Shown here: positions 1 through 5,536 of the stretch, piece after piece | Position numbering within the stretch: position 1 is the stretch's first letter | Layout: each line of letters begins with the position of its first letter | Assembly (NCBI GenBank): GCA_015494335.1 | Contig: WGBK01000193.1 | Coordinates: 1-8,675 of the forward strand | Direction: 5' to 3' | Source: Gammaproteobacteria bacterium | GTDB taxonomy: Bacteria; Pseudomonadota; Gammaproteobacteria; GCA-001735895 | DNA: 8,675 bases | The notes under the pieces: generated by a model | Seen by the model: the letters and a program-made list of their open reading frames with translations, nothing else | Database searches by the model: none | Told to the model about the DNA's origin: nothing | Position numbers and translations under genes: made by a program

Positions 1-539
1 CCCTCGACATGCTGGACCAGGCAAGGATCTTCCTCAAGTCGGACTCCACGCTGCAACTGACGCGCTATGTGCTGGACGACCCTCAGGATGGCGCCAGCGC
101 CAGCATTCTTGACCTGATTCGCGGCGGTCTGCGAAAGATCACCGGTCTGATCGCGCGGCGTCCGCAGGCCGTGTACCGTTTTCGTGCCGGCATCATGACC
201 ATCGGCGTGCGCGGCACCGAGTTCGTGGCCAAGCTCTGTGCCGCCGCCGATGATTGCCGGGAGTCGGCCGAGCGCAACGAACCCCAGGCGCGCCTGCACC
301 TGGTGATGCTCGACGGCATGATCGACCTGCAAAACCGGGATGGCAAACCCGCTGGCGAGATGGTGATGGGGCAATACGCCGTGGTCGATGGCGAGGGACG
401 CCTGCAGAGCCGGGACGGCGATCCGGCTCCGGGCCTGCTCGATGCCGACGAGGCCCGGCGTTTCAGTGAATTGCGGCCGCGGGACAGCAGTCTCTGGCCC
501 TGGCTGGTCGGCGGCGCCCTGCTGGCCATTGGGCTTTGA
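1..539 (+). CDS. FecR-domain protein, 5'-truncated by the window edge
   Basis: This is the 3' part of a gene that begins before the window; the first complete in-frame codon is at position 3. The ATG at 9 is probably internal, because the frame is open to the edge and the protein there is already inside a FecR-like fold. Counting from that Met, the typical FecR stretch is visible: RGGLRKITG at 38-46, then a beta-rich segment ending in IGVRGTEF at 65-72. A second beta-rich part runs to about residue 135. The C-terminus is a short hydrophobic tail (about 162-176, WPWLVGGALLAIGL) that ends at the stop and could be a membrane anchor. FecR domains are periplasmic and occur in sigma/anti-sigma systems or in envelope proteins beside CHASE2-type sensors; this piece lacks the N-terminus needed to choose. 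The next gene starts 19 nt downstream, which suggests co-transcription. Confidence 0.8.
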   Translation, partial: LDMLDQARIFLKSDSTLQLTRYVLDDPQDGASASILDLIRGGLRKITGLIARRPQAVYRFRAGIMTIGVRGTEFVAKLCAAADDCRESAERNEPQARLHLVMLDGMIDLQNRDGKPAGEMVMGQYAVVDGEGRLQSRDGDPAPGLLDADEARRFSELRPRDSSLWPWLVGGALLAIGL

Positions 540-544
540 TAACC

Positions 545-550
545 GAGGAA
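545..550 (+). promoter_or_regulatory. Ribosome binding site of the ComFB-family gene
   Basis: GAGGAA lies 8 nt before the ATG at 559. It fixes the start of the 102-residue protein and excludes the longer open frame that extends upstream into the FecR gene. Confidence 0.75.
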
Positions 551-558
551 ACGATACG

Positions 559-867
559 ATGAACTTCGCCAGCCTGTACAACTACTACGAACATCTGGTT
601 TTCGATCACATCCAGCGCGAACTGATGCCACGCTATGCGGATCAGGACGAGGAATTCTTTCTCGACGTGGCCTGCTACTCGCTGACGCGCCTGCCGGCGC
701 GCTATATCCGTCACGAGATCGACATGATCTACTACCTTGCGCCGGGCGAGCAGGAAGAGATGGAAAAGCGGGTGGCGAGCACGGTGGACGCCGCGGCCAA
801 GTTCATACACGCGCGTCAGCAACAGACGCAACGAGAGGAAGCCCGGGGCGCCAAGACCCCGGATTGA
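559..867 (+). CDS. ComFB-family protein (late competence development family)
   Basis: A 102-residue soluble protein without signal peptide or membrane segment. The N-terminal helix carries NYYEHLV (8-14). The family's most recognisable stretch follows at 36-56, with DVACYSLTRLPARYI and then RHEIDM. The C-terminal third is a charged, glutamine-rich helix and tail (about 64-102). The family is named after Bacillus subtilis ComFB, of the comF competence operon, where its role is unclear. Cyanobacterial members have been reported to bind cyclic di-GMP or related cyclic dinucleotides. A second-messenger receptor role here is therefore an inference from family knowledge, and I did not verify ligand residues. 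The gene follows the FecR gene by 19 nt in the same direction and has a good ribosome binding site. It ends 15 nt from the convergent FHA gene. Confidence 0.85.
   Translation: MNFASLYNYYEHLVFDHIQRELMPRYADQDEEFFLDVACYSLTRLPARYIRHEIDMIYYLAPGEQEEMEKRVASTVDAAAKFIHARQQQTQREEARGAKTPD
843..862. terminator. Possible weak hairpin between convergent genes
   Basis: CCGGGG and CCCCGG form a perfect 6-bp GC stem with an 8-nt loop. It sits at the end of the ComFB coding region and just beyond the FHA stop, where both transcripts meet. There is no T-run on either side, so it is not a canonical intrinsic terminator, and chance in GC-rich coding DNA is possible. Confidence 0.25.
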
Positions 868-882
868 GGGAAGCTACTTCAC

Positions 883-1167
883 TCAGGCGGCGAGGGCGCC
901 GGCCATCTCCAGCAGCTTGCGAACGGTGTATTGGCGATTGCCGATGACCACGGCCTGATTGAGCTGCACATAACCTTCGGCAAAGGCGATCAGCCGGTTG
1001 TTCTTGACCAGATAGGTTCCATTGGTCGATTGAAGGTCGCGCAGGTAGATCTCGCCATTCATGATCTGGAGTTCGGCATGACGCTTGCTGACGGTCTTGT
1101 CGTCCAGGTAGATATGACCTTCTCTTCCGATGATGTAAGTCCGGCTTTCCATGTTGTCTAGCTCCAT
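883..1167 (-). CDS. Small single-domain FHA protein
   Basis: A 94-residue protein that is almost entirely one forkhead-associated domain, a phosphothreonine-peptide binding fold. The conserved residues are present in order: GR at 14-15, SKRH at 27-30 (the SxxH motif) and the STNGT segment at 47-51 with the key Asn at 49. Beta strands follow to about residue 83, then a short Ala-rich tail. There is no signal peptide, membrane segment or enzymatic domain, so it is probably a cytoplasmic adaptor that reads a phosphorylated partner. No Ser/Thr kinase is visible in the window. The start at 1167 is chosen because GAGGAA lies 6 nt upstream; the next Met (residue 6) lacks such a site. The gene is 70 nt downstream of folA on the same strand but has its own promoter, so it need not depend on the folA transcript. 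Confidence 0.9.
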   Translation of the reverse strand: MELDNMESRTYIIGREGHIYLDDKTVSKRHAELQIMNGEIYLRDLQSTNGTYLVKNNRLIAFAEGYVQLNQAVVIGNRQYTVRKLLEMAGALAA

Positions 1168-1173
1168 AACGAT

Positions 1174-1179
1174 TTCCTC
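1174..1179 (-). promoter_or_regulatory. Ribosome binding site of the FHA gene
   Basis: On the minus strand GAGGAA lies 6 nt before the ATG at 1167. This decides between the two nearby Met codons. Confidence 0.75.
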
Positions 1180-1192
1180 GACAGGGACGGCT

Positions 1193-1222
1193 ATTCTAAA
1201 GCAAGGATGCGAGTCTTGCCAA
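1193..1222 (-). promoter_or_regulatory. Sigma70-type promoter of the FHA gene
   Basis: On the minus strand TTGGCA (1222-1217; 5 of 6 to TTGACA) is followed after 18 nt by TAGAAT (1198-1193; 5 of 6 to TATAAT). Transcription would start near 1186 and give a leader of about 20 nt containing the ribosome binding site. Spacing and position fit an independent promoter in the folA-FHA gap. Confidence 0.6.
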
Positions 1223-1225
1223 GAC
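1213..1225. promoter_or_regulatory. 13-bp palindrome overlapping the FHA -35 box; candidate operator
   Basis: GTCTTGCCAAGAC is a perfect inverted repeat of 6+1+6 bp centred on 1219, and it covers the whole -35 hexamer of the FHA promoter. A protein bound here would compete with RNA polymerase. It could instead be a short hairpin after folA, but no T-run follows on the minus strand, so a terminator is less likely. The binding protein is unknown. Confidence 0.4.
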
Positions 1226-1237
1226 GCCTCGGCGAAA

Positions 1238-1738
1238 TCAGCTTCCCCGATACTCGTATTTGATGAAACTCAGCGCGTGGGGGTTGGCCTCGTCCGCCGG
1301 GCGTTCCTCGCGCCAGGTCTCGGTCCAGCGCTGCGGATCGATCTCCGGAAACCAAGCATCCCCGTCGAAACGGGCATGCACGCGGGTGATCCACAGCTCC
1401 CGTGCCAGCTCCCGCTCCAGCGCCTGGGCATAGAGACTGGCGCCGCCGATCAGGAAGGCGCGGTCGTTGTCGCTGCATCGCTCCAGCGCCTGCTCGATAC
1501 TGCCGCAGGTCTCGATTCCCTCCATGCTGTATTCCGGGTTGCGGCTCACCACCAGGTTGCGCCGCCCGGGCAACGGCCGTCCGATCGACTCGTAGGTACA
1601 GCGGCCCATGATCACCGGCTTGCCTAGGGTCGTGCGCTTGAAGAAGGCCAGGTCGGCCGGCAGGTGCCAGGGCAGGGCGTTGTCGCGGCCGATGAGGCGC
1701 TGGTCGTCCATCGCGGCGATGAGGGCAAGCTGGGTCAT
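1238..1738 (-). CDS. folA: Dihydrofolate reductase
   Basis: Cytoplasmic enzyme that reduces dihydrofolate to tetrahydrofolate with NADPH, supplying one-carbon carriers for thymidylate, purine and Met synthesis. At 166 residues it is close to the 159 of E. coli. It shows the family pattern: NALPWHLPADLAFFKR at 20-35 with the catalytic acid Asp29 (E. coli Asp27), Trp24 and Phe33, GKPVIMGR at 39-46, GRPLPGR at 53-59 with substrate-binding Arg59, and the NADPH-contacting IGG at 97-99 followed by Tyr103. All key residues are present, so it should be active and of the trimethoprim-sensitive chromosomal class, though sensitivity cannot be judged by eye. The ATG overlaps the rsmA stop as ATGA, with GGAG 8 nt upstream inside rsmA. 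This indicates translational coupling. Confidence 0.97.
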   Translation of the reverse strand: MTQLALIAAMDDQRLIGRDNALPWHLPADLAFFKRTTLGKPVIMGRCTYESIGRPLPGRRNLVVSRNPEYSMEGIETCGSIEQALERCSDNDRAFLIGGASLYAQALERELARELWITRVHARFDGDAWFPEIDPQRWTETWREERPADEANPHALSFIKYEYRGS

Positions 1739-2526
1739 GAATCGGTCTCCGTGGCGTTGCAGATGCGGCTGTAGTCCCCGGGGGAGAGGTTTTCGGCACG
1801 GGCCTTCGGGTCGATGCCGAGACTCTGCAGTGTATCGCGGTCGATCCAGTCGCGCAGCGAGTTGGCGATGGTCTTGCGGCGCTGCCCGAAGGCGGACTGC
1901 ACGATGCCGGCCAGGCGCTCCAGCTCCGCGACCGGAAAGGGCGGCTGTTCGTGGGGACGCAGACGAATGATGGCCGAATCCACCTTCGGCGGCGGCGTGA
2001 AGCATCCCGGCGGCACATCGAACAGGTACTCGGTTCCGCAATGATACTGCATCATCACCGACAGCCGTCCGTAGTGCTTGCTACCCGGGACGGCGATGAT
2101 GCGCTCCGCGACTTCCTTCTGCAGCATGAAATGCATGTCCTCGATGCGGTCGGCCCATTGGAGCAGATGGAACATCAGCGGAGTCGAGATGTTGTAGGGC
2201 AGGTTGCCCACCACGCGCCAGGGCGTCGGCAGCTCCAGCGTGGAGAAATCCACCTGCAGGATGTCGGCGTTGATAAGATGCAGCCGGCCTACGGTTTCGG
2301 CCCGGCGCTGCAGGGATTCGATCAGATCCCGGTCCAGCTCGATTGCAGTCAGCTCCCGACACTGTTCCAGCAGTGGCAGGGTCAGCGCGCCCTGACCAGG
2401 GCCAATCTCGAGGAAGCTTTGTCCGGGTTGGGGCCGGATGGCGCGCAGCAGCTTGCGGATGATGTTGTCATCGTGCAAGAAGTGCTGACCGAAGCGTTTC
2501 TTGTGGCGGTGGCTGGGTTTGGGCAT
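1735..2526 (-). CDS. rsmA: 16S rRNA (adenine1518/1519-N6)-dimethyltransferase RsmA (KsgA)
   Basis: Adds two methyl groups to each of two adjacent adenines in the helix 45 loop of 16S rRNA, using S-adenosylmethionine, during late 30S assembly. The 263-residue protein has the usual N-terminal KKRFGQHFL (9-17). SAM motif I follows as LEIGPGQGALT (39-49), the ELD that contacts the SAM ribose is at 63-65, NADIL is at 86-90, and the adenine-pocket motif IV is NLPYNIS (108-114). The C-terminal part contains FTPPPKVDSAIIRL and a small helical RNA-binding domain with GQRRKT. Length is near the E. coli value of 273. The ATG at 2526 gives the expected N-terminus but has no Shine-Dalgarno match. A perfect -10 box lies upstream, so rsmA-folA may be transcribed independently of pdxA. 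Confidence 0.98.
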   Translation of the reverse strand: MPKPSHRHKKRFGQHFLHDDNIIRKLLRAIRPQPGQSFLEIGPGQGALTLPLLEQCRELTAIELDRDLIESLQRRAETVGRLHLINADILQVDFSTLELPTPWRVVGNLPYNISTPLMFHLLQWADRIEDMHFMLQKEVAERIIAVPGSKHYGRLSVMMQYHCGTEYLFDVPPGCFTPPPKVDSAIIRLRPHEQPPFPVAELERLAGIVQSAFGQRRKTIANSLRDWIDRDTLQSLGIDPKARAENLSPGDYSRICNATETDS

Positions 2527-2555
2527 TGGCGGGAATCGGGGGCGTGATGGGCGAG

Positions 2556-2585
2556 ATTATACGGGGATTCGGGAATGTTTGGATA
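2556..2585 (-). promoter_or_regulatory. Probable promoter of rsmA-folA
   Basis: In the 100-nt gap before rsmA the minus strand carries a perfect TATAAT (2561-2556). With an 18-nt spacer the -35 would be TATCCA (2585-2580), only 3 of 6 to consensus. Transcription would start near 2549, about 23 nt before the ATG. A perfect -10 in GC-rich surroundings is unlikely to be accidental, but the weak -35 suggests modest or activator-assisted use. Confidence 0.45.
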
Positions 2586-2626
2586 CGCGGGAGACATCTG
2601 GTCGGCTTTTGTCACGGTCTGGAAGC

Positions 2627-3115
2627 TCAAGGGCTCTTCGGGTTTGCATGTTGGCATCCCCAGCCGCCTTTCTCGGGTGCCTTGCCGCAGACGACTCCGT
2701 CCTTGAATCGAGCGCCTTCGAGCCGGGTTCCGATGATCTCCATCGACTCGAAGGCTTCGTCGATATCGAGATCCCTCAGGTCGGCCTCGCGCAGGTCGGC
2801 TCCGGCCAACCGGGTATCGATCAGAAGGCTGCCACGCAGATCCGCGTGTGAAAGCCGGGCACCGCGAAGGTTGGTGCCGCTCAGGTTTGCGCCTGCAAGT
2901 CGCGCGTAGGAAAGATCGGCGCGAGACAGGTCCAGACCCGAGAGATCCAAGCCGCTGAGGTCGCAACCGGGGCAGGAATTCGTCTCCAGCAAACGGGCCA
3001 GATTGGTTGACAGCCGCTTGTCCATGTCCGAATCGGCCTGGATGGCTGAGGCGGCCAGGAGCAGCAGTGCCAGCCACATCCGTTGGATACCCTTTTGTAG
3101 CGCGGGAGCCGACAT
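2627..3115 (-). CDS. Exported pentapeptide-repeat protein
   Basis: A 162-residue protein with a cleavable-looking signal peptide (hydrophobic core about 14-24, likely cleavage after IQA at 27) and no lipobox, so probably periplasmic. After a short helical linker, residues 51-120 are about 14 tandem pentapeptides of the A(D/N)Lxx type (for example ADLSY, ANLSG, ADLRE). This is the pattern that folds as a right-handed square beta-helix. Two Cys (48 and 51) open the repeat and two more (143 and 154) lie in the C-terminal tail, so disulfides are possible after export. The start at 3115 has a strong GGAGGA 6 nt upstream; an internal Met13 lacks this. The function of such exported repeats is generally unknown. 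The signal peptide argues against the cytoplasmic DNA-gyrase-protecting (Qnr-like) role. The gene sits between pdxA and rsmA on the same strand, an unusual place. Confidence 0.9.
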   Translation of the reverse strand: MSAPALQKGIQRMWLALLLLAASAIQADSDMDKRLSTNLARLLETNSCPGCDLSGLDLSGLDLSRADLSYARLAGANLSGTNLRGARLSHADLRGSLLIDTRLAGADLREADLRDLDIDEAFESMEIIGTRLEGARFKDGVVCGKAPEKGGWGCQHANPKSP

Positions 3116-3121
3116 GTGTTT

Positions 3122-3127
3122 TCCTCC
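3122..3127 (-). promoter_or_regulatory. Strong ribosome binding site of the pentapeptide-repeat gene
   Basis: GGAGGA on the minus strand lies 6 nt before the ATG at 3115. It is the best Shine-Dalgarno match in the window and fixes the start. I found no convincing promoter in the 67-nt gap after pdxA, so expression probably depends on the upstream transcript. Confidence 0.8.
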
Positions 3128-3182
3128 GTTTCCATTTCAGATCGGGAGGGCAGTGAAAGGTTCGGGTTCCGACGCCGGGGTG

Positions 3183-4166
3183 TCAGGCGGAAACCGTTTT
3201 TCCGTGATGGCGGGCCTGCCCGATGGCCGAGTGGATGGCCTCGAACAGGCTGTTCGGATCGGCCTTTCCAGTGCCGGCCAGGGCCAGGGCGGTGCCGTGA
3301 TCGACCGAAGTGCGGATGATCGGCAGGCCCAGGGTGGTGTTGATGGCGCGATGGAAGCCGGCGTGCTTGAGCACCGGAAGCCCCTGGTCGTGGTACATGG
3401 CCAGTACCGCATCGGCGTCGGCGAGGCCGTCGGGGGTAAACAGGGTATCGGCGGGCCAGGGGCCGCTGAGATCCAGCCCCTGGCTGCGCAGTCTCTCCAG
3501 CAGGGGGATGATGAGATCGATCTCCTCGCGACCGAGGTAGCCGTTCTCGCCGGCGTGTGGATTGAGGCCGCAGACCTTGATGTGTGGCCTCGGCAGGCCG
3601 AAGCGCTCGCGCAGATCCCGGTCGAGGATTTGCAGGATGGATTCCAGCCGTTCTTCGGTGATGGCGTCGGCAACCTCGCGCAGCGGCAGGTGGGTGGTGG
3701 CCAGGGCGACGCGCAAGCCTTCGGTGGCGAGCATCATCACCGGCTGTTGCCCGCCGCAGCGTTCGGCCAGGTACTCGGTGTGCCCGCTGAAGGGCAGGCC
3801 GGAGGCATTGATGATTTCCTTCTGGATCGGCGCCGTGACCATGGCGTCGAATTCGCCCTCGAGGCAGCCGTCACAGGCACGGTCCAGTTGATCGAGCACA
3901 TAGGGGGCGTTGACGGCGTCCAGCCGCCCGGCGGTTACCGGCGCGCGCAATGGAATGTGCAGGATGTCCAGACCGGGCGTCGATGCCCGGTCGGGTCGGT
4001 AATCGGGCAGGGCGATTGGATGGCCGCTGTCATGAGCGCGTTCCTCTATCAGCGCCCGGTCGCCGAGGATGACCAGCCGCGCGTCGAAGTCGCCTTCGCG
4101 GATACAGGCCATCAGCTCCGGCCCGATACCGGCTGGCTCCCCGCTGGTGATTGCAAGCCGGATCAT
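3183..4166 (-). CDS. pdxA: 4-hydroxythreonine-4-phosphate dehydrogenase
   Basis: Oxidises 4-phosphooxy-L-threonine with NAD(P)+; the product decarboxylates to 3-amino-2-oxopropyl phosphate, a substrate of PdxJ in DXP-dependent pyridoxal phosphate synthesis. The 327 residues match the E. coli length of 329. The N-terminus reads TSGEPAGIGPEL (7-18). The three metal-binding histidines are present in their usual settings at a constant offset from E. coli: His159 in TTHLPL, His204 in LNPHAGENG and His259 in YHDQGLPVLK. The phosphate and substrate region SGHTEYLAE (127-135) and the late SVDHGTALALAGTG segment (287-300) are intact. The start at 4166 matches the family N-terminus; an upstream ATG at 4241 in the same frame would overlap surA and is unlikely. 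The start lies 11 nt after the surA stop and lacks a Shine-Dalgarno match, which suggests coupling to surA translation. Confidence 0.98.
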   Translation of the reverse strand: MIRLAITSGEPAGIGPELMACIREGDFDARLVILGDRALIEERAHDSGHPIALPDYRPDRASTPGLDILHIPLRAPVTAGRLDAVNAPYVLDQLDRACDGCLEGEFDAMVTAPIQKEIINASGLPFSGHTEYLAERCGGQQPVMMLATEGLRVALATTHLPLREVADAITEERLESILQILDRDLRERFGLPRPHIKVCGLNPHAGENGYLGREEIDLIIPLLERLRSQGLDLSGPWPADTLFTPDGLADADAVLAMYHDQGLPVLKHAGFHRAINTTLGLPIIRTSVDHGTALALAGTGKADPNSLFEAIHSAIGQARHHGKTVSA

Positions 4167-4177
4167 GGGGCGGTCGG

Positions 4178-5491
4178 TCAGGAGGGGTTCTTGTCGTCGA
4201 GGATCTTGACGAAGGCTTCGTCGCGCAGGCGACGCTGCCACAACTCGAGCACCTCGTCGCGCTTCTGCTTCTGCAGCAGCGCGCGAATCTTGCGACGCTT
4301 GCTCTCGTCGGTTTCGTCGACGGTGCGGCGCTCCAGCACCTGCAGCAGGTGCCAGCCGAAAGGAGACTGGAACACTTCGCTGATCTCGCCTTCCGGCGTG
4401 GACAGCATGACCTTCTCGAATTCGGGTACCATCACGCCCTTGCCGACCCAGCCGAGATCACCGCCGAGCCCCTTGGAGCCGGGGTCGTCGGAATACTTGC
4501 GTGCCAGCTCGGCGAAGTCCGCTCCCTGCTGCAGCTGCTGGCGGATCTCCTCGAGCTTGCGCCGTGCATCTTCGTCACTGGTGACGGTGTCGGGCTTGAT
4601 CAGGATGTGTCGAGCGTGGGTTTGCTGGGTCAGCACCTGGTCGCTGTCGCGCAAGTCGACCAGCTTGACGATATGAAAGCCGCCAGCGGCGCGAATGGGG
4701 TCGCTGACCTGACCCGGCTGCATCCCGGGCACGAGATCGGAGAACAGGCTGGGCACTTCGGCATGCTTGCGCCAGCCCAGGTCGCCGCCCTGCAGGGCGG
4801 TGCCGCTGGCCGAGTTCCTGCGTGCCAGCTCGGCAAAATCCTCGCCGGCGCGGGCACGGGCGACGATATCCTCTGCCTTGCGGCGTGCCTCGGTCACCTG
4901 CTCACTGCTGGCGCCGTCGGGTAGGGCGATGAGGATATGAGCCAAATGATATTCGCGGTTCTCGTTCTGGCCCTGGGTGCGCTTGAGGTAGTCGTCGACT
5001 TCCTGCTCGCTGATCTTCACGTTTTGCCGTGCATAGCTGCCCTTGATGGTGTTGATCATCATCTCGCGGCGGATCTTTTCGCGGAACTTGCGATAGTCGA
5101 TGCCGTTGGCCAGCAGGGCCTGGCGGAAACGGGTCAGGTTCATGCCGTTGTTGGCGTCGAGCTTTTCCATTGCCCGGTTAAGCTGGCTGTCGCTGATGGT
5201 GACGCCGCGCTGCCTGGCCTGTTGCAGCAGGATCGACTGGTTGATCAGCAGTTCCAGTACCTGCGGTGCGATCTCTTCGTCCGCCGGCAGTTGCCGGCCC
5301 TGCAGCTTGAATTCGTCGCGCAGGCGCTGGATTTCCTGTTGCAGCTGGCGGCGGGTGATGACCTCGTCCTCGACGATGGCGACGATGCGGTCGATCTCGG
5401 TGGCATCGGGGGGGACGGGCGAGGACTGGGCCCGGGAGCCCAGGGGTATGAGCAGCAGCAGGCCGAGCAGCAGGACGGTGATTGTTTTCAT
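4178..5491 (-). CDS. surA: Periplasmic chaperone / peptidyl-prolyl isomerase SurA
   Basis: Chaperone that carries unfolded outer-membrane proteins, including LptD, across the periplasm to the BAM complex. From the ATG at 5491 the protein has 437 residues (E. coli 428). A signal peptide comes first (KT, then a Leu-rich core, with likely cleavage near SRA at 19-21). The N-terminal chaperone domain (about 32-170) starts with the typical DRIVAIVEDEVITRRQL. Two parvulin domains follow: P1 about 180-280 (HLAHILIALPDG, GGDLGW) and P2 about 290-388 (HARHILIKPD, GGDLGW, SPFGWHLLQV). A C-terminal helix (about 395-430) completes the chaperone core. The frame stays open up to lptD (possible TTG at 5536, ATG at 5521), but 5491 places the signal peptide at the N-terminus. 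No clear ribosome binding site is visible. It is 45 nt downstream of lptD and presumably co-transcribed. Confidence 0.97.
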   Translation of the reverse strand: MKTITVLLLGLLLLIPLGSRAQSSPVPPDATEIDRIVAIVEDEVITRRQLQQEIQRLRDEFKLQGRQLPADEEIAPQVLELLINQSILLQQARQRGVTISDSQLNRAMEKLDANNGMNLTRFRQALLANGIDYRKFREKIRREMMINTIKGSYARQNVKISEQEVDDYLKRTQGQNENREYHLAHILIALPDGASSEQVTEARRKAEDIVARARAGEDFAELARRNSASGTALQGGDLGWRKHAEVPSLFSDLVPGMQPGQVSDPIRAAGGFHIVKLVDLRDSDQVLTQQTHARHILIKPDTVTSDEDARRKLEEIRQQLQQGADFAELARKYSDDPGSKGLGGDLGWVGKGVMVPEFEKVMLSTPEGEISEVFQSPFGWHLLQVLERRTVDETDESKRRKIRALLQKQKRDEVLELWQRRLRDEAFVKILDDKNPS

Positions 5492-5536
5492 GCGATATCT
5501 GGTTGATGGATGAGCGGTCATGGCGTGGGTGCGCAA

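Noticed and set aside
51..539. FecR gene starting at the ATG at position 9 as a complete gene
   Set aside because: The frame is open to the window edge, there is no signal peptide or ribosome binding site, and the protein there already lies inside a FecR-like domain, so it is a truncated gene.
1213..1225. The palindrome after folA as an intrinsic terminator
   Set aside because: The stem is short and no T-run follows on the minus strand. Overlap with the FHA -35 box makes an operator the better reading.
1739..2041. Upstream extension of folA into rsmA, giving a 267-residue protein
   Set aside because: The extension overlaps rsmA in another frame and has no homology-like features. The ATG at 1738 matches the DHFR N-terminus and has GGAG upstream.
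2627..3115. Pentapeptide protein as a Qnr-like gyrase protector
   Set aside because: The signal peptide and four cysteines indicate export, and the repeat is shorter than in Qnr proteins and lacks their loop-bearing layout.
4167..4241. Upstream ATG of pdxA at 4241
   Set aside because: It adds 25 Arg-rich residues overlapping surA. The family N-terminus starts at the Met encoded at 4166.
3003..4676. A 557-codon open frame on the plus strand opposite pdxA and surA
   Set aside because: It is antisense to two well-supported genes, has no recognisable domain or ribosome binding site, and its low-complexity Gly/Gln/Ala-rich product is what reverse-complement reading of GC-rich coding DNA gives.
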